DNA of 64,000 nucleotides from VRUE01 sp963837695 (GCA_963837695.1 CAWINZ010000005.1:1860001-1924000); one strand, 5' to 3'. Shown: positions 52,000 to 60,429, numbered from the stretch's first letter. Numbers and translations: made by a program. Notes: generated by a model from the sequence alone, not told the origin.

Positions 52000-53253
52000 A
52001 TGGCAAGGATCCTGCTCGGCGTAAGCGGCGGGATCGCCGCTTACAAGTCGCTGGAGCTGGCCCGCCTCGCCACCGTCGCCGGCCATGGCGTGCGCGTCGT
52101 GATGACCGAGAACGCCGGCCGCTTCGTCGGCGCCGCCTCCTTCGAGGGCATCGTCGGCGCCCCGGTGCTGACCTCCGAGTTCGAGCGCGACCCGCTCGGC
52201 GGGGCCTTTCCGGGCGACCCGCGGCCCGAGCACGACCCGATCGGCCATCTCGAGGTCGTCTCCAACTGCGACGCCTACCTGGTGGCGCCGGCCTCCGCCA
52301 ACACGCTGGCCAAGTTTGCGGCGGGAATGGCCGACTCGATGCTCACGACCTCCTTTCTCGCCTGCACCGCGCCGCGCCTGGTCGCGCCGGCGATGAACGA
52401 CCGCATGTACGCCGACGCCGCCACTCAGGCAAATCTGGAAACCCTGCGCGAGCGCGGCGTCGAGCTGATCGAGCCCGGCGAGGGCCGGCTCGCCTCGCGC
52501 GGCGAGTTCGGCAAGGGCCGGCTACCCGATCCCGCCGCGCTGCTCGCCCGAGTCGAAGCCGTTCTGCCCGCGGGCGAGCGCCCTTGGGACGGCCTCCGTG
52601 TCCTGGTCACCGCGGGGGGCACGCGTGAGCCGATCGACCCGGTCCGCTTCCTCGGCAACCGCTCCAGCGGCCGCATGGGCATAGCCCTGGCCGCCGCAGC
52701 CGCCCGCCGCGGCGCCGACGTGACCCTGATCGCGGCAAACGTCTCCCTGCCCGAGCCAGCCGGAGTCCGCCGCATCGACGTCGAGACGACGGCCAATCTC
52801 GCCGAGGTGGCCCAGGCCGAGTTCTCCAAGACTCATGTTCTGCTGATGGCAGCGGCCCCCGCCGACTTCAAAGCAAGCGATCGGGCCACCGACAAGCTGA
52901 AGCGCGAGGGCAACCTCGACCTCCACCTCGAGCCAACCGAGGACATCCTCGCGGGGCTCGCCGCCCAACGCACCCCCGAGCAGACCATCATCGGCTTCGC
53001 TGCCGAACACGGCAACGACATAGCCCGAGCCCGCGAGAAGCTGCAACGCAAGGGCGCCGACCTAATAGTCCTAAACGACGTCTCCAACCCAAGCATCGGC
53101 TTCGAGAGCCCCGAAAACGCCGCAACCCTGATCAGCTCCACCAGCGAGACCACTCTCGCGCAAGCCCCAAAGGACGTAATAGCCGAGCAGATCCTCAAGC
53201 GAGTCGACCAGCTCCGCAGCACTTCCAATCTCGGCGCAGCCGACCGGGGCTAA
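52000..53253 (+). CDS. coaBC: phosphopantothenoylcysteine decarboxylase/phosphopantothenate-cysteine ligase
   Basis: Bifunctional enzyme of CoA synthesis. ATG 52000 after GGGGGAGAG. The flavin-binding CoaC half has RILLGVSGGIAAYKSLELAR, VAPASANTLAKFAAGMADSM and PAMNDRMYADAATQ. The CoaB half has LVTAGGTREPIDPVRFLGN, RSSGRMGIALAAAAARRG and AAPADFKASDRATDKLK. 417 residues. The last about 300 bp use CCA, CTA, ATA and GCA codons rarely used elsewhere; the shift occurs just before the adjacent palindrome. Confidence 0.95.
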   Translation: MARILLGVSGGIAAYKSLELARLATVAGHGVRVVMTENAGRFVGAASFEGIVGAPVLTSEFERDPLGGAFPGDPRPEHDPIGHLEVVSNCDAYLVAPASANTLAKFAAGMADSMLTTSFLACTAPRLVAPAMNDRMYADAATQANLETLRERGVELIEPGEGRLASRGEFGKGRLPDPAALLARVEAVLPAGERPWDGLRVLVTAGGTREPIDPVRFLGNRSSGRMGIALAAAAARRGADVTLIAANVSLPEPAGVRRIDVETTANLAEVAQAEFSKTHVLLMAAAPADFKASDRATDKLKREGNLDLHLEPTEDILAGLAAQRTPEQTIIGFAAEHGNDIARAREKLQRKGADLIVLNDVSNPSIGFESPENAATLISSTSETTLAQAPKDVIAEQILKRVDQLRSTSNLGAADRG

Positions 53254-53267
53254 TCCACGCTCGCATA

Positions 53268-53392
53268 GGGAGGGATAGGGGTGTCCCCCGACGCAGCGGC
53301 GTCCTCTTTTTCGCCCCACCGGCTCAGCGAGTGCCGCAGTCTCATCTGGCGAAAAACCCAGCAAGGCGGGGGACACCCCTATCCGTCCCCCC
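53268..53392. repeat. palindromic repeat element, copy B (coaBC-rimP intergenic)
   Basis: Outer arms 53268-53290 and 53366-53392 pair over an 18-bp GGATAGGGGTGTCCCCCG core; inner arms TTTTTCGCC (53307-53315) and GGCGAAAAA (53348-53356). It aligns with copy A throughout. With the extra right end described next it fills the 290-bp gap before rimP together with a promoter and an attenuator. Confidence 0.85.
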
Positions 53393-53416
53393 AATCGGCA
53401 AGGCGGGGGACACCCC
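53361..53416 (+). repeat. tandem duplication of the element's right end
   Basis: GCAAGGCGGGGGACACCCC occurs at 53361-53379 and again, unchanged, at 53398-53416 (19 bp, 37 bp apart). The second copy is followed by CTGTCCTCCCC, so it looks like an extra right arm of the palindromic element left by a second insertion or a slip. Confidence 0.7.
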
Positions 53417-53442
53417 CTGTCCTCCCCACAACCGCACCGGGC

Positions 53443-53448
53443 TATACT
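53443..53448 (+). promoter_or_regulatory. candidate -10 box of the rimP-nusA operon
   Basis: TATACT lies 35 bp before the leader hairpin and 95 bp before the rimP ATG. No convincing -35 hexamer is seen because the upstream bases belong to the repeat element. Confidence 0.45.
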
Positions 53449-53482
53449 GACCCCAAGCTTTTTGTCCCTATGCAGTAGCGAG

Positions 53483-53507
53483 AAGTGGGCCTGGCCCACT
53501 TTTTTTT
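53483..53507 (+). terminator. attenuator hairpin in the rimP-nusA leader
   Basis: AAGTGGGC-CTG-GCCCACTT forms a compact hairpin followed by eight Ts, a complete intrinsic terminator between the promoter and rimP. A hairpin of this kind is a known feature of rimP leaders in many bacteria (rimP-leader). The window supports position and shape; the control signal is inferred, possibly NusA autoregulation. Confidence 0.7.
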
Positions 53508-53542
53508 CGTCCCGAACCAGGCAGAACGAAGCGGAACCAGGC

Positions 53543-53776
53543 ATGCCAGACCTCAAAAACAGCATCCAACAACAGCTCGCAGAGCTCGACTCCGAGCTCG
53601 ACCTCGTTGCCATCGAGCAGCCGGGAACCGAATCGCTGCGCCTCTTCATCGACCATCCGGCAGGGGTCGATCTGGCGCTCTGCGAACGGGTCACGAAGCA
53701 TCTCAACCAACTTCGCGCCGAGTACGCGCTCGAGGTCTCCTCGCCGGGGCCCAAATACCGTAAGGAGCAGCCGTGA
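53543..53776 (+). CDS. rimP: RimP-like protein, N-terminal domain only
   Basis: The 77-residue product matches the N-terminal domain of the ribosome maturation factor RimP: QQQLAELDSELDLVAIEQPG, LRLFIDHPAGVDLALCERV and the family phrase ALEVSSPGP. It stops (KYRKEQP) exactly where the C-terminal SH3-like domain should begin; usual length is about 150-180. The next gene overlaps it (GTGA), so no frameshifted C-terminal remnant follows. It is either a reduced form or damaged. Position before nusA supports the assignment. Confidence 0.8.
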   Translation: MPDLKNSIQQQLAELDSELDLVAIEQPGTESLRLFIDHPAGVDLALCERVTKHLNQLRAEYALEVSSPGPKYRKEQP

Positions 53777-55359
53777 GCAAAGAGATCGTCGAAGCAATCA
53801 AGGCGCTCGAGCAGGAGAAGGGCATCGCTGCCGACAAGCTGATGGACGCCCTCGCCGACGCGCTTCTGTCCGCCTACAAGAAGACCCCAGGGGCGGCCAA
53901 ATACGCCCGCGTCGACCTCGACCACGAGACCGGCGACTTCCTCGTCTTCGAACTGATCCTGCCCGCCGAGCTGGAGGAGAAGCTGCTCGCCGAGGCGGCC
54001 GAGGCCCAGGAGGAGGAAGAGCGCGAGATCGATCCCGAAACGGGCGAGCTCAAAGAGCCGGAGGACCCCGAGCTCGATCCGGAGATGATCGCCCCCTACG
54101 AGGATCAGATCGAGACCCGCGACGTGACCCCCGAAGACTTCGGCCGGATCGCCGCGCAGACCGCCAAGCAGGTGATCCTGCAGCGGATCCGCGAGGCGGA
54201 ACGGATGATGATGTTCGAGGAGTATCAGGACCGGGTCGGCGAGCTGATCACCGGGATCATCCAGCAGTCCGACAAGCGCTACACGCTGGTTCAGCTGCGC
54301 GAGCGGGTCGAGGCGCTGCTGCCCAAGTCCGAGCAGGTCTACAACGAGCGCTACGACCACGGGATGCGGGTCAAGGCCGTGATCACCGACGTCTCCGACT
54401 CGACCAAAGGCCCGGCGATCGTCGTCTCGAGGCGCAGCCCCGAGCTGATCAAGAGCCTCTTCGAGATGGAGGTGCCGGAGATCGCCGACAAACTGGTCGA
54501 GATCGTCGGCGTCGCCCGCGAGCCCGGTTATCGCTCGAAGATCGCGGTCGTCTCCCACACCGACGGGGTCGACCCGGTCGGCGCCTGCGTCGGCCCGCGC
54601 GGCTCGCGGGTGCGGATGGTCGTCTCCGAGCTGCGCGGCGAGAAGATCGACATCATCCCCCATAACGACGAGCCCGCCCGCTTTGTCGCCAAGGCGCTCT
54701 CGCCGGCCCGCGTGCGCGAGGTGATCGTCGACGACGAGGAGCGCCAGGCGACGGTGATCGTCCCCGACGACCAGCTCTCGCTGGCGATCGGCCGCGACGG
54801 GCAGAACGCCCGCCTGGCGGCGCGCCTGACCGGCTGGCGGGTCGACATCAAATCCGAGACCGAGTTCGCCCAGGACGACGAGGAGGTCGAGTACGAGGGT
54901 GAGGAGGCCTCCGACGGCCACTGCCTGGCGGTGCTCTCCAACGGCCGCCGCTGCCCCAACGCGGCGATCGGCGAGTCCTCTTACTGCGGCCTGCCGACTC
55001 ACCAGGCGCTGAGCCGCTTCGCGACCAACCAGATCGCGGTGCTGGCTCCGCTGGAGGAAGCCGAGGTGGCGATCCTCGCCGACGCCCAGGCTGACGAAGG
55101 CCAGGTGTCCGAGATCGTCGCCAAGGCCGAAGCGGTGTATGAGGAGCCTCAGCCGGAGGAGCCCGTTGACGAAGGGCCTCAGGCCGCGGGTCCTGTCGCC
55201 GAGGGCAGCCCTCCGGCTCACCCGCCGGAGGGACAACCCTCGACGCCACCCACGGCAGAGACGCCTGAGGATGGGGCTCCTCAGGACGAGGCGCCTGAGG
55301 AGGAGATTGCTCAGGATGAGACGCCTGAGGGTGTCGCCGAGGAGGCTGAGCAGGCCTAG
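53773..55359 (+). CDS. nusA: transcription termination/antitermination factor NusA
   Basis: 528 residues, GTG start. The N-terminal RNA-polymerase-binding domain (ADKLMDALADALLSAYKKTP), an S1 domain and two KH domains (GPRGSRVRMVVSELRGEKID; LSLAIGRDGQNARLAARLTG) are present. After the KH region is a Cys/His motif, GHCLAVLSNGRRCPNAAIGE then SSYCGLPTHQ, and then a Pro/Glu-rich tail of about 90 residues (APQDEAPEEEIAQDETPEG). Neither is a normal NusA part. The ylxR gene usually between nusA and infB is absent. infB starts in the stop codon (TAGTG). Confidence 0.94.
   Translation: MSKEIVEAIKALEQEKGIAADKLMDALADALLSAYKKTPGAAKYARVDLDHETGDFLVFELILPAELEEKLLAEAAEAQEEEEREIDPETGELKEPEDPELDPEMIAPYEDQIETRDVTPEDFGRIAAQTAKQVILQRIREAERMMMFEEYQDRVGELITGIIQQSDKRYTLVQLRERVEALLPKSEQVYNERYDHGMRVKAVITDVSDSTKGPAIVVSRRSPELIKSLFEMEVPEIADKLVEIVGVAREPGYRSKIAVVSHTDGVDPVGACVGPRGSRVRMVVSELRGEKIDIIPHNDEPARFVAKALSPARVREVIVDDEERQATVIVPDDQLSLAIGRDGQNARLAARLTGWRVDIKSETEFAQDDEEVEYEGEEASDGHCLAVLSNGRRCPNAAIGESSYCGLPTHQALSRFATNQIAVLAPLEEAEVAILADAQADEGQVSEIVAKAEAVYEEPQPEEPVDEGPQAAGPVAEGSPPAHPPEGQPSTPPTAETPEDGAPQDEAPEEEIAQDETPEGVAEEAEQA
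55201..55241. repeat. weak palindrome in the nusA tail
   Basis: GAGGGCAGCCCTCCGGC (55201-55217) faces GCCGGAGGGACAACCCTC (55224-55241); about 14 bases pair with a bulge. The region encodes Pro/Gly-rich tail residues. It may be a small relative of the palindromes elsewhere or a chance feature of a low-complexity stretch. Confidence 0.35.
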
Positions 55360-57551
55360 TGGCTAAAAAGCGCGTCCATGAGATTGCGAAAGCTCAGGGG
55401 TTGAGCAGCAAGGAGCTGCTCGCTGCGCTTAAAAAAGCTGGAATCGAGGCGAAGGCTGCGGCTTCAAGCGTGGAGGAGGCGGACGCACTGAAAGCTCTTT
55501 CGGGCAATGGTGCGACTGCCGCCAAGACGGAGCCCAAAATCGCGGTTAAGCCCACCGCCGCGGCGAAGGAGGCGGCAGCGCCCGCTGGCAAACCAGCAGC
55601 GAAACCGGCTCCCGCGGCGAAAAAACCCGCTGGAGCGGCGAAAAAACGCCGTGTCGTGATCGACTCGCAGGCCGCCCGCCGCGACCAGATGGGCGGACCG
55701 CCCCCGCAGCGCCCGCCCAGGCGGCGCGGCGGTAGGCGCCGCCGGCCGCTGCTCGAGGAGCCGCCGGTCAGAACCGAGGAGCCGGCCGAGCCGGAGGCGA
55801 CCAGGGTCAATTCCGGAGCGACCGTGCGCGAGGTCGCCGAGCTGCTCGGCCTCGGCAGCGCCGAGGTGATCAAGAAGCTGATGATGATGGGTGAGATGGC
55901 GACGCTCACCCAGACGCTCACCGACGAGTCGATCAAGGCGATCGCCGACGAGTACGACCGCAAGATCGAAATCGTCACCGCCGCCGAGGAGGAGCCTGAG
56001 GCGCCGGAATTCGAGGACGCCGAGGAGACCCTGGTCGACCGCCCGCCGGTGGTCACGATCATGGGTCACGTCGACCACGGCAAGACCTCGCTGCTCGACG
56101 CGATCCGTGAGACCGAGGTGGCCGCGGGCGAGGCGGGGGGGATCACCCAGCACATCGGCGCCTACCAGGTCCACCACGAGGACAAGACGATTACCTTCCT
56201 CGACACCCCCGGCCACGCCGCCTTCACGGCGATGCGCGCCCGCGGCGCCAAGGTCACCGACATCGCCGTCGTCGTCGTCGCCGCCGACGACGGGGTGATG
56301 CCGCAGACCAAAGAGGCGATCGACCACGCCCGCGCCGCCGACGTGCCGATCTTGATCGCCGTCAACAAGATCGACAAAGAGGGTGCGCAGCCAGACCGCG
56401 TCCGCAACGAGCTGGCCGCCGACGGCCTCACGCCCGAGGACTGGGGGGGCGAGACGGTCTACTGCGACGTCTCGGCCAAGACCCACGAGGGCCTCGGCAA
56501 CCTGCTCGACATGATCCTGCTCGTCTCCGAGCTCGAGGAGCTGGGCGCCAACCCGGCCGCTCCCGCCTCCGGGACGGTGGTCGAGTCCCAGCTCGATCCC
56601 GGCCGCGGCCCGGTCGTCACGATCCTCGTCCAGCGCGGCACGCTCGCCGTCGGCGATGCCCTCGTCGCGGGCCCGCAGTGGGGCCGGGTGCGGGCGATGC
56701 ACGACTTCACCGGCGATCGGGTCCAGGAGGCCGGCCCCGGGATGCCGGTCGAGGTGCTCGGCTTCGACGGCGTCTGCGAGGCGGGCGAACACGTGCGGGT
56801 GGTCGAGAACGACCGCCGCGCCCGCCAGCTCGCCCAGGAGCGCGGCAACCGCCTCAAGACCGAGGCCCTGGCCCGCCGCCAGGCGCGCAAGGTCAGCCTC
56901 GAGGAGGTCTTCTCGCGGGCCCAGGCGGGCGACATCAAGGAGCTCAACATCGTGCTCAAGGCCGACGTCGCCGGTTCGCTCGAGGCGCTGCAGGACGAGA
57001 TCGCCAAAGTCCCCCAGGAGCAGGTCGCGATCAACATCATCCACTCGCAGACCGGCGGCATCAACGAGTCCGACGTGATGCTGGCTTCGGCCTCCGAAGC
57101 GATCGTGATCGGCTTCAACGTGCGCCCGCTCGCCGACGCTCGCAAGGCCGCCGAGCGCGAGGGTGTCGACGTCCGCACCTACTCGGTCATCTACAAAATC
57201 ACCGAAGACCTCCGCAACGCTATGGAGGGACTGCTGGAGGCCGTCGAGGTCGAGGAAACGCTCGGCGAGGCCGAAGTCAAACAGACCTTCAAGGCCTCCA
57301 AAGTCGGCCGCATCGCCGGCTGCATCGTCAACGAGGGCAAGGCCGCCCGCGATGCCAACGTCCGCCTGATCCGCGAGGGAACCGTCATCTGGGACGGCAA
57401 ACTCGGCTCCTTGCGGCGCTTCAAAGACAACGTGCAGGAAGTCGAGGAGGGCCAGGAGTGCGGCGTCGTGCTCGATGGCTACGCCGATGTCAAGGAGGGC
57501 GACGTGCTCGAGTTCTACAAGACCAAGCAGGTCGAGCAGACGCTGGACTAG
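55359..57551 (+). CDS. infB: translation initiation factor IF-2
   Basis: 730 residues. The N-terminal IF2_N helices (VHEIAKAQGLSSKELLAALK) lead to an Ala/Lys/Pro-rich linker, then a second IF2_N-like region. The GTPase domain has GHVDHGKTSLLDAIRE (G1), FLDTPGHAAFTAMRARG (G3) and AVNKIDKEGAQ (G4). Domains II-IV follow, ending GYADVKEGDVLEFYKTK. It recruits initiator tRNA to the 30S subunit. GTG start in the nusA stop. Confidence 0.97.
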   Translation: MAKKRVHEIAKAQGLSSKELLAALKKAGIEAKAAASSVEEADALKALSGNGATAAKTEPKIAVKPTAAAKEAAAPAGKPAAKPAPAAKKPAGAAKKRRVVIDSQAARRDQMGGPPPQRPPRRRGGRRRRPLLEEPPVRTEEPAEPEATRVNSGATVREVAELLGLGSAEVIKKLMMMGEMATLTQTLTDESIKAIADEYDRKIEIVTAAEEEPEAPEFEDAEETLVDRPPVVTIMGHVDHGKTSLLDAIRETEVAAGEAGGITQHIGAYQVHHEDKTITFLDTPGHAAFTAMRARGAKVTDIAVVVVAADDGVMPQTKEAIDHARAADVPILIAVNKIDKEGAQPDRVRNELAADGLTPEDWGGETVYCDVSAKTHEGLGNLLDMILLVSELEELGANPAAPASGTVVESQLDPGRGPVVTILVQRGTLAVGDALVAGPQWGRVRAMHDFTGDRVQEAGPGMPVEVLGFDGVCEAGEHVRVVENDRRARQLAQERGNRLKTEALARRQARKVSLEEVFSRAQAGDIKELNIVLKADVAGSLEALQDEIAKVPQEQVAINIIHSQTGGINESDVMLASASEAIVIGFNVRPLADARKAAEREGVDVRTYSVIYKITEDLRNAMEGLLEAVEVEETLGEAEVKQTFKASKVGRIAGCIVNEGKAARDANVRLIREGTVIWDGKLGSLRRFKDNVQEVEEGQECGVVLDGYADVKEGDVLEFYKTKQVEQTLD

Positions 57552-57552
57552 G

Positions 57553-57894
57553 ATGACCACGCCTCGCATGCGCCGCATCAACGAGGTGCTCCGCGAGGTG
57601 ATCGGCGCCGCCATCACCACCGAATTGAGCGATCCCCGGATCGGCTTCGTCACCGTGACCTCGGTCGAGACCAGCCCAGACCTGCGCAGCGCCAAGGTGC
57701 ACGTCAGCGTGCTCGGCGACGAGGACGCCCGCGAGGAGGCGCTTACCGGGCTGCGCTCCTCGCACGGAGTTCTGCAGGCCAAAATCGCCGCCGAGACGAG
57801 GATGAAGCGCACCCCGACCCTGTCCTTTCATTACGACCCGACGGTCGAGCAGGGGATGAGAATCTCCCAGCTGCTCGAAGAGGAAGAGGAATGA
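57553..57894 (+). CDS. rbfA: ribosome-binding factor A
   Basis: RbfA matures the 5' end of 16S rRNA. ATG 57553 is used because the longer frame would lie inside infB. 113 residues with RMRRINEVLREVIGAAITTE, LSDPRIGFVTVTSVETSPDL and SAKVHVSVLG; KRTPTLSFHYDPTVEQGMRI near the end. It overlaps the next gene by 4 bp. Confidence 0.94.
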   Translation: MTTPRMRRINEVLREVIGAAITTELSDPRIGFVTVTSVETSPDLRSAKVHVSVLGDEDAREEALTGLRSSHGVLQAKIAAETRMKRTPTLSFHYDPTVEQGMRISQLLEEEEE

Positions 57895-58895
57895 GCGAGA
57901 CCACAGACATCGGCGCCACGGCGATCGAGCGGGTCGCCGGCGAGATTCGCAATCGCGACCGCTTCCTGCTCACCGCCCACGAGGGGCCCGACGGCGACGC
58001 GCTCGGCTCGCTGCTCGGCATGCACCACCTGCTGACCCGGCTCGGCAAGGACTCGGTGATGTTCCTCGCCGCGAAGGAGTTCCCGCTGCCGATCGAGTAC
58101 CGATTCCTGCCTCTCGAGGAGGTCTTTCACGAGGCCCCGGCAGACATGGCTGACCGGGCGGCGATCTTCCTCGACTGCGGCAACATCGATCGCATGCCGG
58201 TCGACTTCCTCACCGCGGACGGGGTCTTCACGATCAATATCGACCACCACCACGACAACACTCTCTTCGGCGACGTCAACCTGGTCGAGGTCGACGCCTC
58301 CTGCACGGCGGAGATCGTCTATGAGCTGGCCGTGCTGCTGGGAGTCGAGATCACCGCCGAGATGGCCGCGGCGCTCTACGTCGGCCTGGTCACCGACACG
58401 GGCAAGTTCATGTACGAGAACACCAACGCGCGCACCCACCGCATCGCCGCCGATCTGGTCGAAGCCGGGGTCGAGGTCGACGAGACCTACCGGCGCCTCT
58501 ACGAGCACGTGCCGCTCGAGAAGCTGCGCCTTCTCTCCCGTGCCCTGGACGGGATCCAGCACCACTGCGGGGGCAGGCTGGTGCTCGCCTACATCGCCGC
58601 CGAGGACTATGAGGCGAGCGGCGCCGGCGAGGAGATGACCGAGGGGATCATCGACCACCTGCGCTCGGTCGAGGGCGCCCGTGTCGCGGCGTTGATCCGC
58701 GACCTCGGCGACCGCGGCCGCGCCGCGCGCAAGGTCAGCCTGCGCTCCAGCGACGGCGAGGTCGACGTCTCCGCGATCGCCCGCGTCAACGGCGGCGGCG
58801 GCCACAAACGAGCCGCCGGCTTCTCCACCGACCTCGAGCTGGAGGCGCTGGTCTCCTTCCTCTGCGGCGAGGTCTCCGCCCAACTCGATCCTTGA
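57891..58895 (+). CDS. DHH/DHHA1 phosphoesterase (NrnA-like)
   Basis: 334 residues with TAHEGPDGDALGSLLGMHHL (motif I), IFLDCGNIDRM, the DHH motif in INIDHHHDNTLFGDVN, and LVTDTGKFMYENTNART; the DHHA1 end has RVNGGGGHKRAAGFS. NrnA-type enzymes degrade nanoRNAs and/or hydrolyse pAp and cyclic dinucleotide products. It lies between rbfA and truB, the normal place in this operon. Confidence 0.92.
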   Translation: MSETTDIGATAIERVAGEIRNRDRFLLTAHEGPDGDALGSLLGMHHLLTRLGKDSVMFLAAKEFPLPIEYRFLPLEEVFHEAPADMADRAAIFLDCGNIDRMPVDFLTADGVFTINIDHHHDNTLFGDVNLVEVDASCTAEIVYELAVLLGVEITAEMAAALYVGLVTDTGKFMYENTNARTHRIAADLVEAGVEVDETYRRLYEHVPLEKLRLLSRALDGIQHHCGGRLVLAYIAAEDYEASGAGEEMTEGIIDHLRSVEGARVAALIRDLGDRGRAARKVSLRSSDGEVDVSAIARVNGGGGHKRAAGFSTDLELEALVSFLCGEVSAQLDP

Positions 58896-59536
58896 CCGTT
58901 CTGCTCTGCGACAAGCCCGCGGGAATCACTTCGCACGACGTGGTTGAACGAGTGCGGCGAGAGCGTGACTGCAAGGCCGGTCATGCGGGTACGCTCGATC
59001 CGTTCGCCACCGGTCTGCTGCTGGTCCTGCTCGACGAGGCGACTCGGGTGCAGCGCTTTCTGACCGACCTGCCGAAGACCTATCGGGCGAAAGCGCGACC
59101 GGGGTGGCGCTCCAGCACGGGGGACCCCGACGGGGAGTTGACGATGACCGGTCGCGTGCCGAGCTCGATGGAGCTGCCCACGGGGACGGTCCGCCAGCGC
59201 GTTCCGATGACCTCGTCGGTGCGGGTGGGAGGCGAGCGGCTCTACCGCAAGGCGCACCGCGGCGAGTCCGTGGAGACCCCTGAGCGCGACGTCGAGATCT
59301 ATCGGGCCGAAATGGTCGGCATGGTGATGGCGGGCGACCGCTTCCACTTCGAGTACGAGATCGAGTGCTCGGCCGGGACCTATGTCCGCACCCTGATCGA
59401 GACGCTCGAGGATGCCTACTGCATCGAGCTGCGACGGACGGCGATCGGCCCGTTCAGGGTCGAGCAGGCGGGGACCGAGCTGCCACTGAGCCAGGTGGCG
59501 GAACTGGTGCCAGCCGTCAGGGATGCGCTGCGCTGA
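58892..59536 (+). CDS. truB: tRNA pseudouridine-55 synthase, short form
   Basis: 214 residues from TTG 58892, overlapping the previous stop. LLCDKPAGITSHDVVERVRR and KAGHAGTLDPFATGLLLVLL (catalytic Asp) identify TruB, and RQRVPMTSSVRVGGERLYRK and CSAGTYVRTLIETLED support it. It ends after the catalytic domain and lacks the C-terminal domain or PUA-like tail of longer forms (about 290-310). The region following YRAKAR reads RPGWRSSTGDPDGEL, close to family sequence. Modifies U55 in the T loop of tRNAs. Confidence 0.9.
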   Translation: MTVLLCDKPAGITSHDVVERVRRERDCKAGHAGTLDPFATGLLLVLLDEATRVQRFLTDLPKTYRAKARPGWRSSTGDPDGELTMTGRVPSSMELPTGTVRQRVPMTSSVRVGGERLYRKAHRGESVETPERDVEIYRAEMVGMVMAGDRFHFEYEIECSAGTYVRTLIETLEDAYCIELRRTAIGPFRVEQAGTELPLSQVAELVPAVRDALR

Positions 59537-60429
59537 TGGCCAAGATGCGGGTCACCAGCTTGCCCGACGCCGAGCCTCGCCCGCGTCACGTCGCGATCGG
59601 CACCTTCGACGGCGTGCATCGCGGCCACCAGGCGGTGATCGAGGGAGCCGACACCGTGCTCACCTTCGACCCGCACCCGCTCGAGGTGATCCACCCGGCG
59701 GCGCTGCCGAAACTGATCATGCCCTTCGAGGTGAAGCGCGACGTGATCGAGGGGCTCGGCGTGCGCGAGCTGGTCGTCATTCCCTTCGACCCCGACTTCG
59801 CGACGCTGACCGCCGGAGAGTTCATCGAGCTGGTTCTGATTGACCGCCTCGGCGCCGAGCGGGTCTCGGTGGGGGAGAACTTCCGTTTCGGCGCCAAAGC
59901 AAAGGGGGACCCGGCGATGCTGGCCGCGCGTGCCGAGTTCGAGACCCGCGTGGTGCCGCTGGTTGAGGTCGACGGCGAGACGGTCTCCTCGACCCGGATC
60001 AGGGCCCTGGTGGCGGCCGGCGACATGGAGGGCGCGCGCCACTGCCTCGGGGCTCCCTTCATGGTCGAGGGAACCGTGGTCGAGGGCGACCAACGCGGTC
60101 GCGAGCTCGGCTTCCCGACCGCGAACATCGTCCCCGACGACCGCCTGCAGATTCCCGGCCACGGCGTCTTCGCGGCCTTTGCCGACGGAGTCCCCGCCGC
60201 CGTCAACGTCGGCGTCCGGCCGACCTTCGAGAGCGGTCGGGGCGTGCTGATCGAGACCTACCTGATCGACCGCGACGAAGACCTCTACGGCCGCACCCTG
60301 CGCGTCGCCTTCGTCGAGCGGCTGCGCGGCGAGAAGCGCTTCCCCAGCGTCGAGGAGCTGATCGCCCAGATGCGGATCGACGTCGAGGATGCGAAGCGGG
60401 TCTGTGCTAGCTTCACGCACGCATCATGA
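59536..60429 (+). CDS. ribF: bifunctional riboflavin kinase/FAD synthetase
   Basis: Makes FMN and FAD. ATG 59536 overlaps the truB stop (TGATG). 297 residues: FAD synthetase HVAIGTFDGVHRGHQAVIE, VLTFDPHPLEVIHP, SVGENFRFGAKAKGD and SSTRIRALVAAGDMEGAR; kinase GTVVEGDQRGRELGFPTANI with NVGVRPTFESGRGVLIETY. Complete. Confidence 0.96.
   Translation: MAKMRVTSLPDAEPRPRHVAIGTFDGVHRGHQAVIEGADTVLTFDPHPLEVIHPAALPKLIMPFEVKRDVIEGLGVRELVVIPFDPDFATLTAGEFIELVLIDRLGAERVSVGENFRFGAKAKGDPAMLAARAEFETRVVPLVEVDGETVSSTRIRALVAAGDMEGARHCLGAPFMVEGTVVEGDQRGRELGFPTANIVPDDRLQIPGHGVFAAFADGVPAAVNVGVRPTFESGRGVLIETYLIDRDEDLYGRTLRVAFVERLRGEKRFPSVEELIAQMRIDVEDAKRVCASFTHAS

Noticed and set aside
53268..53427. CRISPR array
   Set aside because: Only inverted and two direct copies of one end are present, without spacers or cas genes.
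55464..57812. Long minus-strand frame opposite infB and rbfA
   Set aside because: Shadow frame produced by GC-rich codons; infB carries all IF-2 motifs on the plus strand.
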